A stretch of 64,000 nucleotides of DNA from Gammaproteobacteria bacterium (GTDB lineage Bacteria; Pseudomonadota; Gammaproteobacteria; Burkholderiales; Burkholderiaceae_C): contig JANYHL010000043.1 in the NCBI GenBank assembly GCA_025359085.1, positions 1-64,000 on the forward strand. The letters run 5' to 3'. Positions 9,101-14,416 of this stretch are shown piece by piece. The position numbers and the translations under genes are program-made. Within the stretch, counting starts at the first letter, position 1, and every line of letters starts with the position of its first letter. The notes beneath the pieces are model-generated. The model made no database searches, was not told the origin of the DNA, and saw only the letters and a list, made by a program, of their open reading frames with translations.

Positions 9101-9382
9101 GCGCACCGGGTTGGTCTGGTCAATCGCGATCGCGGGCGGCACGCCTTCGACCTTGTCCACGGCAGGCTTGTCCATGCGGTCCAGAAACTGGCGCGCGTAG
9201 GCGGAAAAGGTTTCCACATAGCGGCGCTGGCCTTCGGCAAACAAGGTGTCGAACACCAAGCTCGACTTGCCTGAACCGCTCGGCCCGGTCACCACCGTGA
9301 GCTCGCCGGTGCGAATGTCGAGGTCCAGGTTTTTGAGGTTGTGCTGGCGTGCGCCGCGAATGCGGATAATTCCCTGGGTCAT
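3113..9382 (-). CDS. uvrA: Tandem (double-length) excinuclease ABC subunit A
   Basis: A single open frame of 2089 residues holds two complete UvrA-like units, each with two ABC ATPase modules, so four nucleotide sites. Walker A motifs lie near residues 33 (GPSGSGKS), 734 (GVSGSGKS), 1137 and 1757; LSGGE signatures lie near 579, 934, 1531 and 1957. Paired Cys zinc modules are visible (for example CPTCGGSG...CPDCDGKRY and CAGCEGQG...CETCKGARF). UvrA recognises helix-distorting DNA damage and loads UvrB; normally two ~940-residue chains dimerise, so this chain may fold as a covalent dimer. The joins and loops contain at least five extra Ser/Ala/Pro-rich insertions made by short palindromic repeats. 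A separate normal uvrA may exist elsewhere. Confidence 0.93.
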   Translation of the reverse strand: MTQGIIRIRGARQHNLKNLDLDIRTGELTVVTGPSGSGKSSLVFDTLFAEGQRRYVETFSAYARQFLDRMDKPAVDKVEGVPPAIAIDQTNPVRSSRSTVGTMTELNDHLKLLFARAGLLFDRNTAQAVRHDSPESIYAQLWERSGPADPRLAVTFPVELPASATPEEVAQWLSVSGFTKVQAEREVEVGSAPPSGRSQRVSKKSSSGLDADPSAAAPLSKRKVLDVVADRFRLRSAERARVLEAIEVALKHGSGRINVYVSNEALAPVEQAQEAPDSIANSVPEIWQFSTGLHCPESNLRYTDPIASMFSFNSAVGACDTCRGFGRVIGVDYGLVIPNDKLTLRAGAVKPMQTPAWQEAQDDLMRHAEAAGIPRDTPWCKLTPEQQYWVIHGSPHWNGKWNQHWFGIKRFFEYLETKSYKMHIRVLLSKYRSYTPCPDCGGARLKTESLLWRIGSQADADAVLAPPQRFMPTGVKWSRAQLEALPGLCLHDLMLLPLDKLRRFFDALQARLGVSGGSSDASSTSSPPNTPSQAGAVPVMPTSEVDLKTLKLLLDEITTRLKYLCEVGIGYLTLDRQSRTLSGGEVQRINLTTALGTSLVNTLFVLDEPSIGLHPRDMHRIIVAMQRLRDAGNTLVVVEHDPAVMLAADRMIDMGPGPGERGGQIVFDGSTADLRHADTLTGAYLGGRKQVGLGLQRLVAANTPRLILEGAREHNLKNVSVEFPLQRLVCVTGVSGSGKSTLIQDILAPALKRHFGKSSEAPGVFERLLGAEQLSDVVFVDQSPIGKTARSNPVSYVGAWDTLREIFANAPLSRQRGYTATKFSFNNGDGRCPTCGGSGFEHVEMQFLSDVYLRCPDCDGKRYRPEILEITIERPVSADGSTTVRHLNVADVLNLTVSEAAILFAHDRDVIRALQPILDVGLEYVKLGQPVPTLSGGEAQRLKLAGFLAEAAKSSTASRQAVAKRGTLFMFDEPTTGLHFDDIAKLMRALRKLLDVGHSLIVIEHNLDVIRASDWLIDLGPEGGEAGGEVVAFGTPDDVRQHPTSHTGKALRDYAAAMGGVHGVNEVSATYLVRATVDEVTPGASDARSTSLPGATPSAAGGVVPADSIQIINAREHNLKSLSVNIPRGKFTVVTGVSGSGKSTLAFDILFNEGQRRYLESLNAYARSIVQPAGRPEVDAVYGIPPTVAIEQRLSRGGRKSTVGTTTEVWHFLRLLFVKLGTQHCIHDGTKVAPQTPDSIAAQLLKNFRGQHIGLLAPLVMNRKGVYTELADWARPRGFTHLRVDGNFLPTTAFPRIDRFKEHTIELPVLSLDVLPENEAQLRAALATALMQGKGVVHVLSNLGGLRAAMLAGTPTAQIGTLQAFSTLRACPVCSTSYAELDPRLFSYNSKHGWCPDCVGTGVRLTKEQRKVFDDSVKDDDNKGREQTFAEPEVEDLVDAACPSCQGTRLNATARAVKFGPAIGGVAITELARLSVTDLRQWVETLQAPGRMSRRETDIARDLVPEIKGRLEFLEQVGLGYLTLDRGAPTLSGGEAQRIRLAAQLGSNLQGVCYVLDEPTIGLHPRDNQILLGALQSLSDQGNTLVVVEHDEGTIRYADHIIDIGPSAGKRGGQLVAEGSVADIQGAAESQTGRYLLHAMKHPLKLRRPVLAYAAAEAGSPGASATSSTSLPGEPAPAAGLLSAKVLKGKRAKSTVVAAGVKGAGDDVELASEEPAPLTFAAGATYKWLSVNGASLHNLQHVTADVPLSRLVAITGVSGSGKSTLARDVLLANVHTAVQKRSTKAGRDALAAGEQIPWTGCESVTGFETVDRVLEVDQTPIGKTPRSCPATYIGFWDIIRKLFADTLEAKARGYAANRFSFNTGEGRCAGCEGQGIRTIAMSFLPDVKVLCETCKGARFNPETLAVTWRGKNIGDVLQMEVDEAVQFFAAMPNISHPLQLLKDVGLGYLTLGQPSPTLSGGEAQRLKLVTELSKVRDDITRRGQKAPHTLYVLDEPTVGLHMADVEKLIKVLHRLVDGGHSVVVIEHDLDVIAEADWVIDLGPDGGNAGGRVVAATTPEGVVALGTPTGVALAAVLGRSLATVPEPETA
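4231..4280 (-). repeat. Family B hairpin repeat, copy 1 (inverted, in uvrA)
   Basis: Arms AAGGGGCGGG and CCCGCCCCCTT enclose the family B loop in reverse orientation (CTCAGACGCAAGCTCAACAT). It is translated within the second UvrA unit as a DDVELASEEP linker. It is the only one of the four copies in this orientation. Confidence 0.75.
4354..4414 (+). repeat. Family B hairpin repeat, copy 2 (in uvrA)
   Basis: Seventeen-base arms (4354-4370 and 4397-4414) are almost perfectly complementary and flank the loop AACGATGTTGAGCTAGTCGC. The arms differ in sequence from those of the other copies, while the loop is nearly the same. It is read as a SATSSTSLPG linker in UvrA. Confidence 0.8.
6100..6143 (+). 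repeat. Family B hairpin repeat, copy 3 (in uvrA)
   Basis: Short arms GCGCCGGGC and GCCCGGCGT flank the loop AACGATGTTGAGCGTGCGTC. It lies at the junction between the two UvrA units and encodes SDARSTSLPG in the same frame as copies 2 and 4. Confidence 0.75.
7781..7856 (+). repeat. Family B hairpin repeat, copy 4 (in uvrA)
   Basis: About 24-base arms (7781-7804 and 7833-7856) pair with only two mismatches around the loop GACGATGTTGAGCTTGCGTC. It lies in the first UvrA unit and is read as a GGSSDASSTSSP segment just before the helix preceding the first signature motif. Confidence 0.8.
8541..8606 (+). repeat. Family A repeat copy A1 (in uvrA)
   Basis: Forward copy running from TTTGCTATTGAATCAGGAGC through GGGGGCTAGAGCCTCATTTG. 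It is translated on the minus strand as NEALAPVEQAQEAPDSIAN within UvrA and matches the frame used by other reverse-read copies. Confidence 0.75.
8722..8827 (-). repeat. GC-rich insertion in uvrA (family C-like)
   Basis: A stretch containing GGCTGCGCCCCGAAGGGGG and a GGGGCGGCGGC segment encodes about 35 extra residues between the EREVEVG and LDVVADRF blocks of UvrA, which are close together in ordinary UvrA. The element resembles the insertion in the carboxylase alpha gene at 15587-15683, but I could not define common ends. Confidence 0.4.
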
Positions 9383-9485
9383 GCTTGTTCTTTTGGCTGT
9401 TGAGGCAGAAGATTCTAGGGACTTCGCCGAGCTCGCATCGGCGCAGGGGCATCAAGCGCCAAGCCGACCAGTGGTTTACCCTCTC

Positions 9486-9512
9486 TTGATCCCTGCAAAG
9501 GACCCCTACACT
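9486..9512 (+). promoter_or_regulatory. Possible sigma-70 promoter for the solute-binding protein gene
   Basis: TTGATC and TACACT are separated by 15 bases, a slightly short spacing, and lie about 25 bases ahead of the ATG at 9536. GAGG six bases before that ATG is a good ribosome binding site. The promoter call is weak. Confidence 0.35.
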
Positions 9513-9535
9513 TAAGGCCCTTTGCGAGGTAACAA

Positions 9536-10642
9536 ATGAAACCTATTCTTCCATTGACCGTCACCCTGGCGCTACTCCTGTGGGGTGCCGCGCTGCAGGC
9601 CCAAATTCTGATCGGCCAAACCGTGGGCGTGACCGGCGCCGTCGCCGCCACGGTCAACGAAGCCAGTGTCGGCGCCCAGCTCTATATTGACGCCATCAAC
9701 GCCAAGGGCGGCGTCAATGGTGAAAAAATCGAAATCCTGACGCTGGACGACAAGTTTGACCCCAAGCTGACCGCCCTGAACGCGCGCAAACTGATTGAAG
9801 AGAAAGGGGTGATCGCCCTGTTCATGAGCCGCGGCACACCGCATACCGAGGTCATCATTCCGCTTCTGGACCAGTATGGCGTGCCCTTGATCGGTCCGTC
9901 CACGGGCGCCATGGTGTTTCATCAACCGGTGCAGCGACACATCTTCAACGTGCGCGCCACCTACCAGCGCGAGGCCGAAAAAGCCATCGCTCACCTGGCC
10001 TCGATCGGCATCACGCGCATCGCCGTGATCCACGTGGACGACACTTTTGGCGCCGACGGACTGCAAGGGGCCCAAAATGGCCTGGCCGCCGCCAAGCTCA
10101 AGCCGGTCGCGCTGCAAAAGTTCGACCGCAGCAAGCCTGATTTCTCGGCCATTGCGCCGCTCGTGGTCAAGGCAGAACCGCAGGCCATCTTGATCATCGG
10201 CTCCGGTACGGCCGTGGTGGACGCTATCAAGGCGGTCAAAGCCGCTGGCAGCGGCGCCCAGCTGGTCACGCTGTCCAACAATGCCTCCAGCGGCTTTGTC
10301 AAGCTGCTGGGCGAACAGGGCCGCGGCGTGATCGTTACCCAGGTACTGCCCCAAACCTTCCGCTACGCCTTCGTCAAGGAAGCCACGCAGCTGGCCAACG
10401 CGCACAGCATCCAGTACCTGAGCCCGGCCATGCTGGAGGGGTTTGCAACCGCCAAGGTGTTGGTGGAAGCCTTGCGCCGCAGTGGGCCCAAGCCGACGCG
10501 CGAACGACTGCAAGCGGCGCTGGAAGGTCTGCAAAAATATGAACTCGGGGGTCTGGTGATCAGCTACAGCCCGACCAGCCACACCGGACTGGATTTTGCC
10601 GACCTGTCCATCATCAGCGCGGACGGCAAGTTCCGGCGTTAA
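9536..10642 (+). CDS. Periplasmic ligand-binding protein of branched-chain amino acid type (LivK-like)
   Basis: Protein of 368 residues with a signal peptide of about 22 residues (cleavage near LQA-QIL) and a type I periplasmic-binding fold. The opening ILIGQTVGVTGAVAATVNEA, followed by AKGGVNGEKIEILTLDDKFD, is typical of the peripheral-binding-6 family that binds amino acids, amides or aromatic acids. No permease or ATPase genes adjoin it, so it is an orphan binding protein here. In Comamonadaceae such orphans are common and may share a transporter or act as sensors. Ligand unknown. Confidence 0.85.
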   Translation: MKPILPLTVTLALLLWGAALQAQILIGQTVGVTGAVAATVNEASVGAQLYIDAINAKGGVNGEKIEILTLDDKFDPKLTALNARKLIEEKGVIALFMSRGTPHTEVIIPLLDQYGVPLIGPSTGAMVFHQPVQRHIFNVRATYQREAEKAIAHLASIGITRIAVIHVDDTFGADGLQGAQNGLAAAKLKPVALQKFDRSKPDFSAIAPLVVKAEPQAILIIGSGTAVVDAIKAVKAAGSGAQLVTLSNNASSGFVKLLGEQGRGVIVTQVLPQTFRYAFVKEATQLANAHSIQYLSPAMLEGFATAKVLVEALRRSGPKPTRERLQAALEGLQKYELGGLVISYSPTSHTGLDFADLSIISADGKFRR

Positions 10643-10648
10643 GACAAT

Positions 10649-11281
10649 TCAACGCCGCACGCCGGGTGCCACGGCGGCGGCGGCGTTCCACGCGCTGGCC
10701 AACCAGGGGTCGCCCGCCAAATAGTCCTGCAGCATCGGCAAGGCATCCAAACCCCAAAACAGCTTGCCATCAATTTCAAAAGTCGGCACGCCAAACACGC
10801 CTTGCGCAATGGCGTCAGCGGTGTGCGCTTTCAGTTGCGCCTTGACCGCGTCGCTGTCGGGGGCCCGCTGCGGCGCCAGCTGTTGGGTGAGGGCCTGTAA
10901 TCGGGGGGCATCGGCGGCCTCAAAGCCACCGTGCCAGACGTGTTTGAACAGGGTTTCGCAGACATAACGGTTGGGCAGCCCCTGCGCCGCACAGGCCACG
11001 GCCAGCCGCAACAGTGCCAGCGGGTTGAACGGATGGCTCGCCGGCAGCTGCAATTGCACCCCCTGTTGCCGCGCCAGCCACAGCACCTGACGGTAGGTCC
11101 AATCGCGCTTGGGCGCAATCTCGGCCGGGCCCAGCTGCCCGTGGTGCTTGAGCAGCGCTGCCAGCAGGATCGGCTTGTAGCTCACGCTGTAGCTGTGCCC
11201 CAGCAGCGCCTCGGGGAATTTTTCAAACGCCAGATAAGCGTAGGGTGAAATGAAATCGAGATAAAAGGTGATGTGTTTCAT
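10649..11281 (-). CDS. 2-hydroxychromene-2-carboxylate isomerase / DsbA-family protein
   Basis: Protein of 210 residues from the ATG at 11281, starting MKHITFYLDFISPYAYLAF, the usual start of the HCCA isomerase branch of the DsbA superfamily. The CxxC motif is replaced by a Ser in ISPYAY, as in glutathione-dependent isomerases. The cis-Pro segment FGVPTFEIDGKLFWG is present near residue 175. The family isomerises 2-hydroxychromene-2-carboxylate in naphthalene breakdown, but many members act on unknown substrates, and nothing aromatic-catabolic adjoins. A GTG at 11299 overlapping the previous stop is an alternative start, adding six residues. Confidence 0.85.
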   Translation of the reverse strand: MKHITFYLDFISPYAYLAFEKFPEALLGHSYSVSYKPILLAALLKHHGQLGPAEIAPKRDWTYRQVLWLARQQGVQLQLPASHPFNPLALLRLAVACAAQGLPNRYVCETLFKHVWHGGFEAADAPRLQALTQQLAPQRAPDSDAVKAQLKAHTADAIAQGVFGVPTFEIDGKLFWGLDALPMLQDYLAGDPWLASAWNAAAAVAPGVRR

Positions 11282-11295
11282 GGTTTGCTTGGGGT

Positions 11296-12051
11296 TCACG
11301 CCGCAGCCAGGGCCAGCCGCTGCTCAATCTGCGCCCAGATGATGCGCTTGGTGGCGTCATCCGCCGTGCTCCACTGAATAATCTCGCCCAGCGTGCGCCA
11401 GCAGCCTTCGCACAGACCGGTGGCTTCGCTCATGCGGCACACCGACACACAGGGCGAAGGTACATTTTGGCCTGTAGCCCTTGCCAGTATTACGCGAGCT
11501 GCTATTGATTCAAGAGCGATTGACTCCCGCTCACCGGCCGGGGCCTGCACCACAGCGACCACCGGGGCGCCGGTCCACCGAGCCAGCTCTTGGGGACTCA
11601 GTTGGAACACGGCGTGCGGGTGCCCCGCCGCCGCCCAGATGTCTTGAAAGCGAAACAGCGTCTGGTCGATCAGTGTCACTGCATCAGAGGCGTGCGCAAT
11701 CGGTGCCACGCCGCCAATCGAGAACCCGGTCTTGGCCTTGACGAAAGCGGCATCCGCGCGCCCCAGTGGCCCCAACAGCGCGGCGACCCGGGCCTCGTCC
11801 ACGCGCTGGTCGCCGGCCGTCACCACCAGCACCGCCGCATCGTCCAGCAGCCGCCTGAAGATGATGCTCTTGGCGATCTGTCCGACCCCCACACCGAGTG
11901 CATCCGCTGCCTGTTGTGCCGTCCGCGCGGCGTCACTCAGCATCAAAGGCGCATGGGGGTGGCCCTGCGCCTGCAGCGCAGCAGCCACGCGCTGCACAGC
12001 GGCAGACCGGGGTTGAGCCGACACTTCGTCACCCTGGCGCAGCCGGTTCAT
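11296..12051 (-). CDS. YbaK/ProX-like aminoacyl-tRNA deacylase fused to a DUF1289 domain
   Basis: Protein of 251 residues from the ATG at 12051. Residues about 10-165 form a YbaK-type editing domain (AKSIIFRR, VKAKTGFSIGGVAPIAH), a family that hydrolyses mischarged tRNA. Residues about 200-250 are a DUF1289 zinc-finger-like domain with the Cys pattern SPCVSVCRMSEATGLCEGCW. The linker between them is encoded by a family A repeat (ESIAARVILARATGQN). The start lies one base after the HMG-CoA lyase stop, and the end overlaps a possible start of the DsbA-family gene, so the three are probably cotranscribed. The function of the fusion is inferred only. Confidence 0.85.
   Translation of the reverse strand: MNRLRQGDEVSAQPRSAAVQRVAAALQAQGHPHAPLMLSDAARTAQQAADALGVGVGQIAKSIIFRRLLDDAAVLVVTAGDQRVDEARVAALLGPLGRADAAFVKAKTGFSIGGVAPIAHASDAVTLIDQTLFRFQDIWAAAGHPHAVFQLSPQELARWTGAPVVAVVQAPAGERESIALESIAARVILARATGQNVPSPCVSVCRMSEATGLCEGCWRTLGEIIQWSTADDATKRIIWAQIEQRLALAAA
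11462..11516 (-). repeat. Family A repeat copy A2 (in YbaK-DUF1289 gene)
   Basis: Reverse-oriented copy. On the minus strand it reads AATCAATAGCAGCTCGCGTA and ends GGGCTACAGGCCAAAAT. It is translated in the forward sense as ESIAARVILARATGQN and forms the linker between the two domains of the host protein. Confidence 0.8.
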
Positions 12052-12052
12052 G

Positions 12053-12961
12053 TCAAGCCTGCCGTTTGTTGAACAAGGCTTTGGCGGCACGCGAGTTGGT
12101 GGACCGGCCCAGGAAGTCGCTGATGAACTGACCGGCGTCAATCAACAGGTCCAGGTCAATGCCGGTCTTGATGCCCATGCCGTGCAGCAAATAAACCACG
12201 TCTTCAGAGGCCACATTGCCGGTGGCGCCCTTGGCGTAAGGGCAGCCGCCCAGGCCCGCCACCGAGGTGTCAAACTGCCAGACCCCCATTTGCAGGCAGA
12301 TCAAGGTGTTGGCCAGCGCCTGACCGTAGGTGTCGTGGAAGTGACCGGACACATCGTTGATATCGAAATGCTTGAGTGTGGCCTCCATGGCGCGGCGCAC
12401 CTTGAGCGGCGTGCCCACGCCAATGGTGTCGGCCACGCCCACATGCTGCACGCCAATGCCCTGCATCAAGCCCGCCAGGTAGCTCACGCGCTCAGGCGCA
12501 ATGTCGCCCTCGTACGGGCAACCCACGGTGCAACTCATGGCGCCACGCACATAGATACCGGCGGCGCGCGCGGCGTCCACCACCGGGGCAAAGCGCTCGA
12601 TGCTCTCGGCAATGCTGCAGTTGATGTTTTTCTGGCTGAAGGCCTCGCTGGCGGACGCAAACACCACGATTTCATCCGGCTTGGCGGTCAACGCTGCCGC
12701 AAAACCCTGCAGATTGGGCGTGAGCACCGAGTAGCGCACGCCCTGCAGGCGGTTGATGCCCGCCATGACATCCAGGTTGTCAGCCATTTGCGGCACCCAT
12801 TTGGGCGACACAAAGCTGGTGACTTCAATCTCTGTCAGGCCGGCGGCCTGCAGCCGGTGCACCAACTCGATCTTGATCGCCGTGGGCACGGGGGTTTTCT
12901 CGTTTTGCAGGCCGTCACGCGGGCCGACTTCGACTAATTTGACGCGGGAGGGAATTGACAT
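12053..12961 (-). CDS. hmgL: Hydroxymethylglutaryl-CoA lyase
   Basis: Protein of 302 residues that would split 3-hydroxy-3-methylglutaryl-CoA into acetoacetate and acetyl-CoA, the last step of leucine catabolism. The TIM-barrel start EVGPRDGLQN (11-20, with Arg15 and Asp16) is intact. The metal-binding GHFHDTYGQ (206-214) and the signature SVAGLGGCPYAKGA with catalytic Cys240 are also present. Length is normal. It leads a minus-strand run with the YbaK-DUF1289 gene and is separated from the carboxylase genes by two small plus-strand genes and ghrA. In the liu nomenclature it would be liuE. Confidence 0.95.
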   Translation of the reverse strand: MSIPSRVKLVEVGPRDGLQNEKTPVPTAIKIELVHRLQAAGLTEIEVTSFVSPKWVPQMADNLDVMAGINRLQGVRYSVLTPNLQGFAAALTAKPDEIVVFASASEAFSQKNINCSIAESIERFAPVVDAARAAGIYVRGAMSCTVGCPYEGDIAPERVSYLAGLMQGIGVQHVGVADTIGVGTPLKVRRAMEATLKHFDINDVSGHFHDTYGQALANTLICLQMGVWQFDTSVAGLGGCPYAKGATGNVASEDVVYLLHGMGIKTGIDLDLLIDAGQFISDFLGRSTNSRAAKALFNKRQA

Positions 12962-13027
12962 AAAAACTCGTTTAAATAAAAGCTATTTTCCACTCGCAAG
13001 ACGAATAATCACGTTCCTGGCACAGAA

Positions 13028-13045
13028 ATAAGGGTAAACCCTTAT
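13028..13045. promoter_or_regulatory. Palindrome overlapping a likely -10 box before the DUF3563 gene
   Basis: ATAAGGGT and its exact complement ACCCTTAT are separated by AA. The right arm overlaps TATACT (13043-13048), a good -10 hexamer about 32 bases before the ATG at 13080. The arrangement suggests a repressor site covering the promoter; the regulator is unknown. Confidence 0.5.
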
Positions 13046-13079
13046 ACTGACTCGCTGCTACCTTTAGAAAGGATACACA

Positions 13080-13250
13080 ATGTCCAAAATTATCGAGTTC
13101 ATCCAAACTCTTGTGGCCGGCTTCAAATCTAAAAAAGAACTTGATGACGTATACATGGCCAAAACCACCGACCTCTGCGAGTTGGAGTGCCGCATGCGCC
13201 AACTCGAGCGACAGTCTCGGCGCTCGTTCATTGGCTGTGGCCTGGTCTGA
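13080..13250 (+). CDS. Small DUF3563-family protein
   Basis: A 56-residue protein too short for most gene finders. The core ELDDVYMAKTTDLCELECRM resembles the DUF3563 family pattern D-x-Y-L-A-x2-x-D-L-x-E-L-E-x-R-[IM]-R, a group of very small proteins common in Burkholderiales with no known function. An AGAAAGGA ribosome binding site lies a few bases before the ATG, and a palindrome-covered promoter lies upstream. The next small gene begins 11 bases after its stop, so they are probably one unit. Confidence 0.75.
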   Translation: MSKIIEFIQTLVAGFKSKKELDDVYMAKTTDLCELECRMRQLERQSRRSFIGCGLV

Positions 13251-13261
13251 GGGAGTCCGCT

Positions 13262-13477
13262 ATGAACTATCCAAGCAGTTTTCCCCAAGCCGCCTGCGAT
13301 GCCAGTCGGACCACCACGCTCCTGCTCGGCCTCCCTTTTGACGTGGCGCGGGAGCAGTATGCGAATGCGATTCGCTTTGGGTTCATCAAGCAGTCGATGC
13401 TGGCCAGTGCCAAATTCGCGCGCACGCTGCAGGCCCTGGAGCAAGCAACCTTGGGGCCTTGGGCACGCCGGGTTTGA
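13262..13477 (+). CDS. Small hypothetical protein, 71 residues
   Basis: Begins at an ATG preceded by GGGAG at six bases and follows the DUF3563 gene by 11 bases. The sequence is mostly helical, with a QYANAIRFGFIKQSMLASAK stretch, and has neither a signal peptide nor a membrane segment. I do not recognise a family. The ribosome binding site, codon use like its neighbours and the tight linkage support it being real. Confidence 0.55.
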   Translation: MNYPSSFPQAACDASRTTTLLLGLPFDVAREQYANAIRFGFIKQSMLASAKFARTLQALEQATLGPWARRV

Positions 13478-13482
13478 GCCAC

Positions 13483-14403
13483 TCAATAGCCCCGCTCCCG
13501 GTCCACCGCGCCGGGCACGGGCTCACCGCGCTCTAGCGCCCCGATCTTGCCGGCAATCTGCGCGATGCTGGTCTCGCGCAGGGTGCGGGCGGAGGTGTGC
13601 GGCGTGAGGGTGATCTTGGGCTGCCGCCAAAACGGGTGCGCTGGCGGCAAAGGCTCGGTGCGAAACACGTCCAGCGTGGCGCCCGCCAGGTGACCGCTGT
13701 CAAGCAGCATCAGCAAATCCTCATCCACCAGGTGCGCGCCGCGCGCCACGTTGATGACATAGCCGCCCGGCTGCAGGCGGCTCAAGGTGGCACGGTTCAG
13801 AATGTCATGGGTATCGGCCGTCAGGGGCAGCAGGTTGACCAGCACGCGGCTGGCGGCCAGAAACGCATCCAACTGCGCCGGGCCACTGAAAGTACGCACC
13901 CCCTCCAGCAGCTTGGGCGAGCGGCTCCAGCCGTGCACCGAAAACTCAAACTGCCTGAGCACCTGCGCCACGCGCTGGCCCAGCACGCCCAGGCCCATGA
14001 CCCCCACGGGAAAGTCAGACCGGTCACGGGGCTTGTGCACGGTCCACTCACGCTGCTGCATGTCCGCGGCATACCGGTCCAGCTCCCGAAAGTGACGAAT
14101 GACCGCATGGCACACGTACTCGGCCATCTGCACGGCCATGCCCGCATCATCCAGGCGCACCACGATGGCGTGCGCGGGCAGACGCAGTTTCAACAAGGCA
14201 TCGACACCAGCACCGATGGCGAACACGCCTTTGAGCTGCGGCTGCTCGTCAAAGAACTGTTGCGGCGGCGCCCAGACCACGGCATGGTCGGCGGGTGCCG
14301 CGCCGGGTTGCCAAAGCTCGATCTGGGCCAGCGGCAAGGCAGCACGCAGCCCCGCCAGCCAGGGTTCGGGGTGGGTGCCGGTGCAGCAGAAACTGACTTT
14401 CAT
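13483..14403 (-). CDS. ghrA: Glyoxylate/hydroxypyruvate reductase A-like 2-hydroxyacid dehydrogenase
   Basis: Protein of 306 residues from the ATG at 14403. It belongs to the D-isomer-specific 2-hydroxyacid dehydrogenase family. The NAD(P)-binding GLGVLGQRV follows the catalytic-domain half, and the catalytic triad is visible as Arg in NVARGAHLVDE, Glu in RTEPLPPAHP and His in TPHTSA. The family reduces glyoxylate and hydroxypyruvate to glycolate and glycerate in the cytoplasm. The start lies 13 bases after the carboxylase alpha stop, so it may be cotranscribed with the leucine genes, although the pathways are not obviously linked. Confidence 0.85.
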   Translation of the reverse strand: MKVSFCCTGTHPEPWLAGLRAALPLAQIELWQPGAAPADHAVVWAPPQQFFDEQPQLKGVFAIGAGVDALLKLRLPAHAIVVRLDDAGMAVQMAEYVCHAVIRHFRELDRYAADMQQREWTVHKPRDRSDFPVGVMGLGVLGQRVAQVLRQFEFSVHGWSRSPKLLEGVRTFSGPAQLDAFLAASRVLVNLLPLTADTHDILNRATLSRLQPGGYVINVARGAHLVDEDLLMLLDSGHLAGATLDVFRTEPLPPAHPFWRQPKITLTPHTSARTLRETSIAQIAGKIGALERGEPVPGAVDRERGY

Positions 14404-14416
14404 GAACGTTCGCCGC

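Noticed and set aside
3113-9382. Two separate uvrA genes joined by a missed stop or frameshift
   Set aside because: The frame is continuous through the junction near 6000-6200 with no internal start context, and long UvrA proteins occur in related bacteria.
12965-13000. A further family A copy before the DUF3563 gene
   Set aside because: Only AAAAGCTATTTT is similar; the GGGCTAGAGG half is missing.
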